Notes: generated from the sequence alone by a model not told the origin. Shown: positions 1 through 8,112, numbered from the stretch's first letter. The stretch is DNA of 64,000 bases from Aquamicrobium sp. (GCA_019739225.1 JAHHDT010000005.1:248001-312000); one strand, 5' to 3'. Translations and numbers: made by a program.

Positions 1-577
1 GACCTTCTATCCGCATCTGGGTCAGCTCGAAATTGCGAAACCCGCCGACGGTCGCGTCCACCTGTCCGCCGATCAGCGACGGCGAGAGCGAGAAGTTGAC
101 GTTGATGAGCTCGACATCTTCGAGCCCAACACCGGCGCTCTCCAGCATCCGTCCTAGCATCGCATCCTGAAAACCCGAGACGGAGTAGCCGATGCGTTTG
201 CCGGCGAGATCGGTGATGCTTTCGATCGGCCCGTCGGCCAGCACGGTCACGGTGTTCAGTGGCGTTTCGACCAGCGTCCCGACGCGGATTAGCGGAACAC
301 CGGCGGCGTGATCCAGATACAGATTGGGCTGATAGTGGATGCCGATGTCGGCCTGGCCGGACGCGACCGCGCGGGGCACGATGGACGGGTCGGAGGGCGG
401 CAACAGCTCAACCTCAAGCCCCGCTTCCTCGAACAGACCAAGCTCCTGTGCAACGACAAGCGGCGCGTGGTCGGGATTGACGAACCACTCCAGCAATACG
501 GTCAGGCGCTCCTGCGCGTGCGATTGTCCTATCGCGGCGAGGCTGAGGGCTATGGCCAGAAGGATGGGTCTTGTCAT
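1..577 (-). CDS. thiY: Pyrimidine (thiamine precursor) ABC transporter substrate-binding protein, partial
   Basis: This is a periplasmic binding protein of the NMT1/THI5 type, which in the ThiXYZ system captures formylaminopyrimidine or HMP for thiamine salvage. The gene runs off the left edge, so only about 192 N-terminal residues are present. The protein starts MTRPILLAIALSLAAIG and has a signal peptide ending near SHAQ. The family-typical LEWFVNPDHAPLVVA follows at once, then GQADIGIHYQPNL and LAGKRIGYSVSGFQDAM. An AGGAG lies 12 bases before the ATG. It begins 29 bp after thiX, which is downstream of a TPP riboswitch, so repression by thiamine pyrophosphate is expected. The ATPase thiZ probably lies beyond the window. 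The family assignment is firm; the exact pyrimidine bound is inferred. Confidence 0.88.
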   Translation of the reverse strand, partial: MTRPILLAIALSLAAIGQSHAQERLTVLLEWFVNPDHAPLVVAQELGLFEEAGLEVELLPPSDPSIVPRAVASGQADIGIHYQPNLYLDHAAGVPLIRVGTLVETPLNTVTVLADGPIESITDLAGKRIGYSVSGFQDAMLGRMLESAGVGLEDVELINVNFSLSPSLIGGQVDATVGGFRNFELTQMRIEG

Positions 578-606
578 GGTGGTGTTGGCTCCTGAAGGTG
601 CGGTCG

Positions 607-1350
607 TCATGCTTCCCGTGCCCACGGCACGAGAAGCGGCGCCAGCGCGTCGACCAGTCCGCGCAGGGCAAGGGTGAGGGCTGCGACGATGGTCATCGCG
701 GCAAAGACGGTGTCTGTCTGAAGCCGCGCATTGGCCTGGATCATCACGAAGCCGAGGCCGGCGGAGGCGCCGACCCATTCGCCGATGATCGCGCCCAGCG
801 GCGCGAGCGGGGCCGCGACCCGCAGGCCGGAAATCAATGCGGGCAAGGCGAGCGGCACGCGGATCTGGAACAGCGTTTCGAGGTTGCCGGCCTGCGTCAG
901 CGCGGCGGCGTCGAGCACATCGGGGTCGGTGCGCCGCAAACCGTCGGCAAAGGCAGAGGCAACGGGAAAGAAGATGATCAGTGTGGTCATCGCAACCTTG
1001 GAGGCCATGCCGAAACCGAACCACAGCACCAGCAGCGGCGCGATCACGAAGACGGGGAAGGCCTGCGCCACCAGCACCAGAGGCCAGGCGACCGTACCGA
1101 ACCGGGGCAGTGCGACGATGCCCAACGCCGTGACGATGCCCAGGGCAGTCCCGGCCGCGAAGCCAATGGCGATCTCGGCCAGCGTGACCGACGTGTTGGC
1201 GAGGAGATAGTTTCTCTGGCGCCATAGCGCTTCGGCGACGTCGAGCGGGCCCGGCAGGATGTAGGGGGGCGGTTCGAGCACGAGCACAAGCGCCTGCCAG
1301 GCGACCAGCAGGACGACGACAGTGCGCAGAACCGTCGACAGCGTAGACAT
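607..1350 (-). CDS. thiX: Pyrimidine (thiamine precursor) ABC transporter permease
   Basis: This is the integral-membrane subunit of a thiamine-precursor importer, 247 residues with about six hydrophobic segments. The binding-protein-dependent transport signature is present as the cytoplasmic loop around LDAAALTQAGNLETLFQIRVPLALPAL in the C-terminal half, which is the EAA loop that docks on the ATPase. The fold matches the SsuC/TauC/ThiX branch. It is the first substantial gene after the TPP riboswitch (aptamer at about 1488-1572) and is followed after 29 bp by thiY. The untranslated stretch between the aptamer and the start codon is long, about 137 nt, and includes a possible 14-codon ORF. 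ThiX is preferred over a sulfonate permease because of the riboswitch and the ThiY-type partner. Confidence 0.87.
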   Translation of the reverse strand: MSTLSTVLRTVVVLLVAWQALVLVLEPPPYILPGPLDVAEALWRQRNYLLANTSVTLAEIAIGFAAGTALGIVTALGIVALPRFGTVAWPLVLVAQAFPVFVIAPLLVLWFGFGMASKVAMTTLIIFFPVASAFADGLRRTDPDVLDAAALTQAGNLETLFQIRVPLALPALISGLRVAAPLAPLGAIIGEWVGASAGLGFVMIQANARLQTDTVFAAMTIVAALTLALRGLVDALAPLLVPWAREA

Positions 1351-1487
1351 GTGCGTTCGCGCTCAGGTCGACTGGTCAGGCGGGCGTTCGAAAAAGAATG
1401 GCTGCATGGCGATCTCCCGATGGTCATCATGGAGATCCAGGCGAAGCGAAGAAGAGATCAGGATTGCCCCGATTGGCGGGACCCTTT

Positions 1488-1572
1488 TTCCGTTCCTACG
1501 CCGGCATGACCCGGATCAGGTTCAAGGGTCCGGCTCAACGCCGTCTCAGCACCGTGCGGTGCACCCCTCGGA
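1488..1572 (-). promoter_or_regulatory. TPP riboswitch (THI element)
   Basis: Read on the minus strand, the region contains the conserved THI-box blocks in order. GGGGTGC is followed by GCTGAGA, then ACCCTTGAACCTGATCCGG, then TCATGCCGGCGTAGGAA. These correspond to the P1/P2 side, the pyrimidine-sensing CUGAGA loop, and the P4/P5 pyrophosphate-sensing helices of the TPP aptamer. It lies just downstream of a good promoter and upstream of thiX and thiY. Thiamine pyrophosphate binding should lower expression of the transporter. No long T-run terminator follows, so control may be at translation or through Rho. Confidence 0.95.
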
Positions 1573-1580
1573 ATGGCCGC

Positions 1581-1609
1581 AACCTATGCAAGGCCACGGC
1601 GATCGTCAA
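1581..1609 (-). promoter_or_regulatory. Promoter of the thiXY transcript
   Basis: On the minus strand a TTGACG -35 element (1604-1609) is followed after exactly 17 bases by TAGGTT (1581-1586). The predicted transcription start falls near 1574, right at the first conserved base block of the TPP aptamer. That placement is what a riboswitch-controlled transcript needs. The -35 is close to consensus and the -10 is moderate. Confidence 0.6.
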
Positions 1610-1636
1610 CTCGTCCAGATGCGGAGACTGAAGAGG

Positions 1637-1679
1637 GCCAGAAAGGAAAGAGCGGCGGCACCTTTCGATGCCGCCGCTC
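1637..1679 (-). terminator. Intrinsic terminator after the TonB-dependent receptor gene
   Basis: GAGCGGCGGCA (1650-1660) and TGCCGCCGCTC (1669-1679) form a perfect 11-bp stem with an 8-base loop. Read on the minus strand, the stem is followed by CTTTCCTTTC, a broken U-rich tract. It lies 38 bp past the stop codon of the receptor gene and would insulate the thi promoter from siderophore-locus transcription. Confidence 0.8.
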
Positions 1680-1716
1680 CTCAGATTGTCGATTTCGTTT
1701 TCTTTATAGGTCGATC

Positions 1717-3765
1717 CTAGAAGCGGACCCGGGCGTTGAAGCGGAATGTGCGGCCGGGCTCCAGATGCGGCATCACGCCGTCGAAGTCCTGGCCGTAGCT
1801 GGCGCGGCTCGTATAGCTCTCGTCGAAGATGTTCCGGGCCTCGGCCCGCAGCGTGATGTTCTGCATCTGCGGCGGCGTGTATTCGACGAAGGCGTTGACG
1901 ACTTCGTAGGCCGGCAAGGCTACTTTCGGCGAACCAGGATCGCTCGGATGACGCACCAGGGTGCGATCGTTCGCAAGGCCGAATTCCGCATCAGCGCCGA
2001 TGGTGACGCCGTGATTTTCGAACGTGTAGCCGGCTGTCAGCATGATGATCTCGCCGACGGGAGTCGTCAGGTAGCGGCCGACTTCGGTATCCGCTGGAAT
2101 GCCGTCGACGTCGGCATAGACGTTGACGTATTTCGCGCGCACGAAACCCGGACCCCAGTCATAGCCGGCACCGATTTCCCAGCCCCACGAATCCAGATCG
2201 TAGGAGCGGTTGGGGTCGGCCGAGGGGAACCGCGCATTGCGGATATCGGTCTGGAAGATGCCGGCCTCGACGGTGAAACCGTCGAACCGCGCTTCGAGGC
2301 CGCCGGTCAGGTTGACTGACGTCACCGGCTCCGGCCCGGTGCCGTATGTCCAGGTGGTGCGGTGGATGAAGTTCTCCGCGAGCGGCACGCCGCCCCAGAC
2401 GCGCGCAGCACCCGCCTTCACGGTCAAGAAATCGGGCAACAGGTCGTATTCGCCCGAAATGTTGCCGCTGACGCCCGCATTGGTCCAGTCCGATCCGTCG
2501 ACGCCGGTGAACCACTGGTGGTCGGCACGGCCGCCGAACGAAATACGCGTCCGGTCGAACGGCTCCAGCCGCGCCTGCGCGTAAGCGCCGATATTGGAGG
2601 CGCGCTCCGTGGTCAGTTCGGGCGGAACGGCATCGTAGTTGAGATGCGCCTTGTCGTTGTAGAAGTCGACGCCGGCGGTCACGCTGCCGATGTCGAAGGC
2701 GAACTTGTTCTCGACCTTGCCGTTGAAGCTTGCTGTGGTGCCGATTGCCGGGGCGACGATCTCGCCCGTCCTGAAATCGTAGAACGGCGTCTCGACCTGC
2801 GTGCGGCTGTAGGCAAGCACGATCTTCGGGTCCCACATGTCGACGGGCGCGACCATGTCGTAGGTGAAGACGGTGTTCTGCCTGTTGAGCTCGTAGCGGC
2901 GTATTTCCGGTTCTAGACCCCGGTTGAAGTAGAAGTTCGCGCGATAAGGGCGCATCTCGTCGTCGCGCACCTGTTCGTGGCTGATCTCGAAGCGATGGCC
3001 TTCTTCCGTTTCGTAGGCGAGCTTGCCCAGGCCGCCCAGCAGGTCGGTTCCGGTGCCTGGCATCTCCTGGCCGTTGCCGGCGGTGAAGTTGCCGCCATTG
3101 GAATAGTTCAGGTAGCCGAGAAACTCGAAACCGTCCTTCATGCCATAGGCGCTGATGCCGGTCGTGTAGGTCTCGCTGTTGGTGTCGAAGGTGCCGCTGA
3201 TGAAGCCGCCGAAATTGCGGCCCGGCTCCAGCAGGTCGACGGCATCGACCGTCTCAAAACCCATCGAGCCGCCAAGTGCCGCCGGTCCCGCATCGGCGGG
3301 AGCGACACCCGGCTGGACGGTCACGGCCTTCAGCAGCGCGGGATCAAGCAGGTAGGTGCCGTTGTGGTGGAAGACCTTGTTGTTCTGGCGCGAGCCGTCG
3401 ACGGTGACCGCGAGGTTCGTCTCGTCGACGCCGTTGACGAAAATCTTCTGCGTGCTGGGGATCGCGCCGCCAACCGCTACGCCGGGCTCGCCGGAAAACA
3501 CTTCCTGAAGGTCGCTCGGCTGCTTCTTTTCAAGCTCGTCTTGAGTGATGGCGATCACATTCGTGCCGACCGTGCCTTCCGCTCCCGCGCCGACGTCGAG
3601 GCGAGGCAGTAGCGTCGCACCGTTTGCGGTCGGCACGGCTTCTTCCGTCGCAGGCGCATCCTGAGTGGCGGTGTCATCCTCGCTCTGGGCGAAGGCCGCG
3701 GAAGCATTTGCAAGAAGTGCAAGTGCTGTGCCGGCAAGAAGTGCGCGGTCGAAGAACGACGTCAT
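1717..3765 (-). CDS. TonB-dependent outer-membrane siderophore receptor
   Basis: This is an outer-membrane ligand-gated channel that imports an iron chelate using TonB energy, 682 residues from the chosen start. The ATG at 3765 has a GGGGG ribosome site 8 bases upstream and gives a clean signal peptide (MTSFFDRALLAGTALALLANASAAFA). Upstream in-frame codons would bury that peptide. The plug domain follows, with ITQDELEKKQPSDLQEVFSGEPGV, FVNGVDETNLAVTVDGSRQNN, and GGSMGFETVDAVDLL. The rest is a beta-barrel ending in the aromatic residue expected of outer-membrane proteins (FNARVRF). It lies downstream of a FecCDE-type transporter on the same strand with a 204-bp gap. That context says ferric siderophore; a haem ligand is not excluded because the plug resembles both groups. 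An isolated TATAAT at 3919-3924 (minus strand) could be a local promoter, but no matching -35 is seen. Confidence 0.88.
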   Translation of the reverse strand: MTSFFDRALLAGTALALLANASAAFAQSEDDTATQDAPATEEAVPTANGATLLPRLDVGAGAEGTVGTNVIAITQDELEKKQPSDLQEVFSGEPGVAVGGAIPSTQKIFVNGVDETNLAVTVDGSRQNNKVFHHNGTYLLDPALLKAVTVQPGVAPADAGPAALGGSMGFETVDAVDLLEPGRNFGGFISGTFDTNSETYTTGISAYGMKDGFEFLGYLNYSNGGNFTAGNGQEMPGTGTDLLGGLGKLAYETEEGHRFEISHEQVRDDEMRPYRANFYFNRGLEPEIRRYELNRQNTVFTYDMVAPVDMWDPKIVLAYSRTQVETPFYDFRTGEIVAPAIGTTASFNGKVENKFAFDIGSVTAGVDFYNDKAHLNYDAVPPELTTERASNIGAYAQARLEPFDRTRISFGGRADHQWFTGVDGSDWTNAGVSGNISGEYDLLPDFLTVKAGAARVWGGVPLAENFIHRTTWTYGTGPEPVTSVNLTGGLEARFDGFTVEAGIFQTDIRNARFPSADPNRSYDLDSWGWEIGAGYDWGPGFVRAKYVNVYADVDGIPADTEVGRYLTTPVGEIIMLTAGYTFENHGVTIGADAEFGLANDRTLVRHPSDPGSPKVALPAYEVVNAFVEYTPPQMQNITLRAEARNIFDESYTSRASYGQDFDGVMPHLEPGRTFRFNARVRF

Positions 3766-3969
3766 GTCTGAAACCCCCAGAAAATGCCCCAATCCATGGA
3801 AGCGGATAAAGTCTGCGTTGCCGGCGCCGGACAACGGAAGCCGCTGCAATGCACTGCCCGGAAGCTTTCCTAGGGTCGCTGCCGCGAAATGGCAATAAAG
3901 ATGACAAAAATTCTCCACATTATATTCGATTTGGCGAAGCTGTGGCGTTCACGCAACGTGCGATCACTT

Positions 3970-4728
3970 TCAGCGGTGGTGCAGCACCACCGGCTGGCCA
4001 TCCACGGTGGCGATCTCCATCCGGTAGCCGAAGATCTGTTCGAGCCTTTCAGGCACCAGCACCTGATCGGTGCGGTCGAAGCTGACGAGCCTGCCGTCAC
4101 GGAGGGCGACGATGCGGTCGGCATAGGTGGCGGCATGGTTGATGTCGTGCAGCACAATGACGATGGTCTTGCCCTGTCGGTCGGCGAGGTCGCGCAATAT
4201 CCGCATCAGCTCGCGCGCGTAGAACATGTCCAGATTGTTGAGCGGCTCGTCGAGCAGCATGCAGTCGCAGCCCTGGCAATAGGCCATCGCCACCATGGCG
4301 CGCTGGCGCTGTCCGCCCGACAACGTCTCGACAAAGCGGTCGGCCATTCCGGTCAGGTCGAACTCCCGCAGCGCGTCGTCGATGAGATGGCGGTCCTCGT
4401 CGGTCAGCCGGCCGCGGCTGTGGGGGAACCGCCCGAAGCCGACCAGCTCGCCGACGCGCAGGCGGCTGGAGACGAGCGTGTCCTGACGCAGGATCGCAAC
4501 GGTGCGTGCCAACGCGTCCGACCGGGTATGCGCAACGGATTTGCCGGCAATGCTGATCCTGCCGGTCTCGAGCGGCAGCAGCCGCGCCATCAGCGACAAA
4601 AGGGTCGATTTGCCCGCACCGTTGGGTCCGACGAGGGCCGTCACGCCGCCAGCGGGAATCGAAAGCGATATGTCCTGCAGGACCGGCGTGCCCTGCCTGG
4701 CAAAGGAGACATCTTCGATCTCGATCAT
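3970..4728 (-). CDS. Iron-siderophore ABC transporter ATP-binding protein
   Basis: This is the cytoplasmic ATPase of a FecE/FepC/YclP-type importer, 252 residues. Walker A GPNGAGKST is at residues 34-42, the signature is LSGGQRQRAMVAMAY, and Walker B is CMLLDEPLNNLD, followed by an H-loop in IVLHDINHAATYADRIVAL. The ATG at 4728 overlaps the stop of the upstream permease by four bases (ATGA) and has GGAGG six bases before it. In-frame codons further upstream lie inside the permease gene. It is the last gene of the four-gene permease/ATPase run and drives the two permeases upstream. Siderophore substrate is inferred from the locus. Confidence 0.92.
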   Translation of the reverse strand: MIEIEDVSFARQGTPVLQDISLSIPAGGVTALVGPNGAGKSTLLSLMARLLPLETGRISIAGKSVAHTRSDALARTVAILRQDTLVSSRLRVGELVGFGRFPHSRGRLTDEDRHLIDDALREFDLTGMADRFVETLSGGQRQRAMVAMAYCQGCDCMLLDEPLNNLDMFYARELMRILRDLADRQGKTIVIVLHDINHAATYADRIVALRDGRLVSFDRTDQVLVPERLEQIFGYRMEIATVDGQPVVLHHR

Positions 4729-5708
4729 TGGCGCCTCCGCGCAAATAGCAAGGCCAGGAACACGAGCCCGCCGACGAACTCCACGATAACGCTGATGACG
4801 ACAGCGCCGCCGAAGCCGGCGCGACCGATGAGCTGCGCGCCGACAAGCATCACGACGCCGACGCCGCACGCCGCCGGAAACAGAACGGCGTGGCGTCGCG
4901 TGCCGCAGATGCGCTCAGCCACCGCCACGACCAGCAGTCCCAGAAAGGCGAGCGGCCCGACCAGCGCCGTCGCGCTGGCGACGAGGCAGGCAACGAGGAG
5001 AAGGTGAGCGGTGACAGTGCGGTTCCAGTCGAGGCCGAGGCCGACCGCGGCTTCTCGTCCGAGCGCGACGACGTCGAGCGTATGCCGCGTCCGCCATGCA
5101 GCCAGTGTGCCGAGCACCGTCACGGTGGCCCCGACGGCGAGCAGCGCTGGATCGAGTGGCTGGAAATTGGCAAAACTTGCGCCTTGCAGCACGGCGAAGT
5201 CATTCGGGTCGATGAGCCGCGAAAGCAGCGATGAAAGGGAACGGAACAGCAGGCCGAGCACCACGCCCGTCAGGATCATCATCAGCATCTCGGAGCTGCG
5301 GCGGAGCATCGGCACGAACAGCGCTGCCGAGGCTGCCATCATCAGCACCGCCTCGCCGCCGAACTTCCATGCCGGGTCGAGCGCGGCATAACCGAAGCCG
5401 CCCAGTGCGAAGACCAGCGCCGTCTGGCAGAACAGATAGAGCGCATCGAGGCCCATGATCGAGGGGCTGAGGATCCGGTTGTTGGTAATCGTCTGGAACA
5501 CCACCGTCGACACAGCGACAGCCACGCCCACCTGCACCATGCCGACGAGCTGCGTCAGCCGTAGGTTCAGGACGAAGCTGATATTGCCGCGCAGGCCGGT
5601 GAACAGGAATGCGCAGGTGAGGATCGCAGCCAGCGACCATATCGCGACCAGCCGCCAGGAAATCCGACGCGGCGCGGTCCGTCGAATACCGTCGGCAAGC
5701 TCAGCCAT
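4725..5708 (-). CDS. Iron-siderophore ABC transporter permease (FecCD family, second)
   Basis: This is an inner-membrane permease of the BtuC/FecCD family, 327 residues with about nine hydrophobic segments. Recognisable family stretches include NNRILSPSIMGLDALYLF, GVVLGLLFRSLSSLLSRL, LGREAAVGLGLDW and ALVGPLAFLGLLVVAVAERICG. The last of these is the conserved glycine-rich region near the ATPase-coupling helix. It most resembles the FatC/CeuC/YclO branch that handles catecholate or mixed siderophores. It overlaps the first permease gene by eight bases and the ATPase gene by four, so the three are translationally coupled. The two permeases are expected to form a heterodimer. Confidence 0.9.
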   Translation of the reverse strand: MAELADGIRRTAPRRISWRLVAIWSLAAILTCAFLFTGLRGNISFVLNLRLTQLVGMVQVGVAVAVSTVVFQTITNNRILSPSIMGLDALYLFCQTALVFALGGFGYAALDPAWKFGGEAVLMMAASAALFVPMLRRSSEMLMMILTGVVLGLLFRSLSSLLSRLIDPNDFAVLQGASFANFQPLDPALLAVGATVTVLGTLAAWRTRHTLDVVALGREAAVGLGLDWNRTVTAHLLLVACLVASATALVGPLAFLGLLVVAVAERICGTRRHAVLFPAACGVGVVMLVGAQLIGRAGFGGAVVISVIVEFVGGLVFLALLFARRRQ

Positions 5709-6693
5709 GACGTGGCCTCAGATGCAGGACGGCGAGGAAAGCCAGCGCGCCCACGACGCCGAGCACCGTGCCTACCGGCACCTCGTAGGGAAAGCGCAGC
5801 AGCCGGCCGATGATGTCGCAGCCAAGCACCAGCGTTGCTCCCGAGATCGCGACCAGCGGAATGGTCTGGCGCAGATTGTCTCCGACGATACGCGAGACCA
5901 GTGCCGGCACCACGAGGCCGACGAAGGGAATGATGCCGACGACGACCACCGTCAGCGCAGAGATCACCGAAACGATCACCAGCCCAAGCTGCAGCATGCG
6001 CGCATAGTCTATGCCGAGGCCGATGCTGGTCTCGCGCCCGAGCGACACGATGGTCAGCCGGTCGGCGACCCACAAAGCAAGCGCGACGAAGGCAAGCGCG
6101 ATCCACAGAAGCTCGTAGCGCCCCCGCAGGATTCCGGAGAACTCTCCATTGTGGATCCAGACCTCGACGAGCTGAAGCAGGTCGGCCTGCCAGGCGATAT
6201 AGGTGACGGCCGCTCCGACCACGCCGCCATAGATCAGGCCGAACAGCGGCACCAGGAACGGCTGCGTCGGCGGCAGGCGATGCGCCAGCGAGAGAAAGAC
6301 CGAGGTCGCGCCGAGCGCCGCGATGCTCGCGACAACGGTCTTCACCAGAATGGAAGCGCCCGGGGCGAGGATGGTGACGATCAGGATGCCGAGGGCCGCA
6401 CCCTGCGCCGTGCCGGCCGTTGTCGGCTCCACGAAACGGTTGCGTGCCAGCGTCTGCATCACCAGCCCGCCGATCGCCAGACCGCTGCCGGCGAGGATCG
6501 CGGCGAGCGTACGCGGCAGTCGGCTGGCAAACATCAGCGCGACCGCGTCCGGATCGGAAACGAGCGCTCCCGGATTCAGCGTCCCCACGCCTACGAAAAG
6601 GCTCGCCACCGCCAGCGCGGCAAGAACGGCCAGACTGCCCGCGAAGGGCCGCAGGGCAGTCGCAGACGTCAGCGGCCCGCGCTGCGGCCTCAT
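5701..6693 (-). CDS. Iron-siderophore ABC transporter permease (FecCD family, first)
   Basis: This is the partner permease, 330 residues from the ATG at 6693. It has FecCD hallmarks such as FASRLPRTLAAILAGSGLAIGG, VMQTLARNRFVEPTTAGTA (the conserved N-P/T loop), LGRETSIGLGIDYARML and IIPFVGLVVPALVSRIVGDN. An in-frame codon at 6780 exists, but the added residues are encoded by a palindromic repeat element, so 6693 is preferred. The G-rich bases just before the ATG belong to the end of that repeat and probably act as the ribosome site. It sits 187 bp from the binding-protein gene because of the insertion and overlaps the next permease by eight bases. Confidence 0.9.
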   Translation of the reverse strand: MRPQRGPLTSATALRPFAGSLAVLAALAVASLFVGVGTLNPGALVSDPDAVALMFASRLPRTLAAILAGSGLAIGGLVMQTLARNRFVEPTTAGTAQGAALGILIVTILAPGASILVKTVVASIAALGATSVFLSLAHRLPPTQPFLVPLFGLIYGGVVGAAVTYIAWQADLLQLVEVWIHNGEFSGILRGRYELLWIALAFVALALWVADRLTIVSLGRETSIGLGIDYARMLQLGLVIVSVISALTVVVVGIIPFVGLVVPALVSRIVGDNLRQTIPLVAISGATLVLGCDIIGRLLRFPYEVPVGTVLGVVGALAFLAVLHLRPRHG

Positions 6694-6825
6694 ACCCCCA
6701 CCCCTCACCCCTCCCCACATGGGGGAGGGGGACTTTGTTGCTCCGCTATCTCCGGGAATGCTGGCCTCAGGCGTCCACATTCGAGAACCCCCTCCCCCTT
6801 GTGGGGAGGGCTAAGGAGTGGGGGT
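6694..6825. repeat. Rhizobial-type palindromic intergenic element (REP/MITE-like)
   Basis: This is a 132-bp element whose two ends are imperfect inverted copies of about 25 bases. The left end reads ACCCCCACCCCTCACCCC and the right end, reverse-complemented, reads ACCCCCACTCCTTAGCCC, both followed by TCCCCAC. Each end contains its own small hairpin (CCTCCCCAC-AT-GGGGGAGG and CCTCCCCCTT-GTGGGGAGG). The central 60 bases are unrelated. Such C-rich/G-rich elements recur in intergenic DNA of rhizobial genomes. Here it splits the binding-protein gene from its permease and abuts the permease start codon. No transposase is present, so mobility would need to be supplied in trans. Confidence 0.72.
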
Positions 6826-6880
6826 GACTCCATATGCGATTGCCTTGCGAAGCGCCGGGAACGCCCTTGCGGAAGGGCCG

Positions 6881-7780
6881 TCATGATGGCGAGAAGGCGC
6901 GGGTGATCGCATCCAGCACCCGGATCGTCGATGCGACGCCTCCAGCTGCTATGTAGAAATCGGCGGCAGGCAGGTAGACGACCTGTTGCTTCTGCCAGGC
7001 GTTCGTCGCCGCCACCAGCTCGTTGTCGAGCGTTGCCTTGGCGTTCTGCTCTCCGGAACCGATCGCGGCGGCGCGGTCGAGCACGATCAGCCAGTCCGGA
7101 TTGACCTCGCGGACGAACTCGAACGAGATGGCTTCGCCATGATTGGCGACTTCGATTGCTTCGACCGCCGGCGGCAGGTCGAGCTCGCGATGCAGCCAGC
7201 CGAAGCGCGACGCCATGCCGTAGGCCGTGACCTTCGTGCCGCTGGTCATCAGGATCAGCGCGTCGCCCTTGCCGGCGACCGCCTCGCGGGCCTTGGCAAG
7301 CGCGCTGTCCAGATCGGCCAAAAGTCCAGCCGCTTCGTCCTGCTTGCCGAACAATTCGCCATATGTCGTCACGCGGGCGCGCGCCTCGGCAATGAGGTCG
7401 TCGCCAAACAGCGTCATGTCCACGGTGGGCGCGACGCGGGACACGGAATCGAGTTGAGCGGAAGAGCGGCCACCTACGATCACAAGATCCGGCGCCAGCG
7501 CGCTTAGCGCCTCTAGATCGGGCTCGAACAGCGTTCCGACCGTTTCGGCGCCGTCGTCGACATGCCGCAGTGCATCGATGTAGAGATTGTCGGGAACGCC
7601 GGCGATCTCGACGCCGAGCCCGTCCAGCGTATCGATCGCGGCAATGTCGAAGACCGCGATACGCTCGGGACGTTGCGGAATCTCGACGGGTCCCTTTGCC
7701 GTATCGATCTCCATCGCGCCGGCAGCGGATGCGAAACCCGCGAAGATTGCGGCAAAGAACGCGGCAGCGGCGGGTCGCAT
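6881..7780 (-). CDS. Iron-siderophore ABC transporter substrate-binding protein
   Basis: This is a periplasmic class III binding protein of the FepB/CeuE/YclQ group, 299 residues with a signal peptide ending near AAGAM. The fold is marked by PERIAVFDIAAIDTLDGLGV, FEPDLEALSALAPDLVIVGGRSS and EVNPDWLIVLDRAAAIG. His214, in the ANHGEAISFEF segment, and Tyr276, in the ADFYIAAGG segment, match the His/Tyr pair that directly ligates ferric iron in CeuE-type proteins binding tetradentate catecholates. That assignment is by motif position only. The start codon overlaps the stop of the DUF2218 gene by one base (TGATG). Downstream lie the palindromic element and then the permease genes. Confidence 0.9.
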   Translation of the reverse strand: MRPAAAAFFAAIFAGFASAAGAMEIDTAKGPVEIPQRPERIAVFDIAAIDTLDGLGVEIAGVPDNLYIDALRHVDDGAETVGTLFEPDLEALSALAPDLVIVGGRSSAQLDSVSRVAPTVDMTLFGDDLIAEARARVTTYGELFGKQDEAAGLLADLDSALAKAREAVAGKGDALILMTSGTKVTAYGMASRFGWLHRELDLPPAVEAIEVANHGEAISFEFVREVNPDWLIVLDRAAAIGSGEQNAKATLDNELVAATNAWQKQQVVYLPAADFYIAAGGVASTIRVLDAITRAFSPS

Positions 7781-8070
7781 CAGGCCGCTACGCTCCAGTT
7801 CAGTGGTCCTAGCTCTTCCCGAAAGGCGAAGCGAAGGACGTGCGATTCGATCACCTGTTGCGTCTGTGCGCGCTGTGCGTCGTCAGGTGACTCGACCTTG
7901 ATGCGGAGCTCGGTGTCGTTCGCATCGAGCCGCGCCGTCCCACAGACAAACTGGCATTCGCCTTCATGAGGCGTGAATGAGACAGGAATCTTGTGGGCGA
8001 AATGCTTGCAAAGCTGCTGCAGGTAGCGACTTGCCTTTTCGGTGGCGATCGTTGTCTGGGAAGAACTCAT
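7780..8070 (-). CDS. DUF2218 family protein
   Basis: This is a small soluble protein of 96 residues with a two-layer alpha/beta pattern. A conserved N-terminal helix, SRYLQQLCKHFAHKIPV, leads into a beta segment with FTPHEGECQFVCGTARLDA. A C-terminal helix follows, ending VLRFAFREELGPLNW. This matches DUF2218, a family repeatedly found next to iron-siderophore transport genes, with no established biochemical role. It is the first gene of the operon and is coupled to the binding-protein gene by a one-base overlap, so it likely acts with siderophore uptake. Handling of iron or the chelate after import is an inference from context. No membrane segment or signal peptide is visible. Confidence 0.82.
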   Translation of the reverse strand: MSSSQTTIATEKASRYLQQLCKHFAHKIPVSFTPHEGECQFVCGTARLDANDTELRIKVESPDDAQRAQTQQVIESHVLRFAFREELGPLNWSVAA

Positions 8071-8084
8071 GCGAACCGGCTTCT

Positions 8085-8112
8085 ATATTATGACGTTTGC
8101 ACTCCAGTTAAA
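8085..8112 (-). promoter_or_regulatory. Possible promoter of the DUF2218-siderophore transport operon
   Basis: On the minus strand TTTAAC (8107-8112) is followed after 16 bases by TAATAT (8085-8090), giving a predicted start about 8-10 bases before the DUF2218 ATG. The resulting leader would be very short and lacks a clear Shine-Dalgarno sequence. No convincing RirA or Irr iron box was identified by eye. A weak 6-bp hairpin (8157-8170) just upstream may end the kinase transcript. Confidence 0.35.

Noticed and set aside
3766..3969. An iron box (RirA or Irr type) upstream of the TonB receptor gene.
   Set aside because: The region is AT-rich with an isolated TATAAT, but neither TGA-N9-TCA nor a clear ICE motif could be read.
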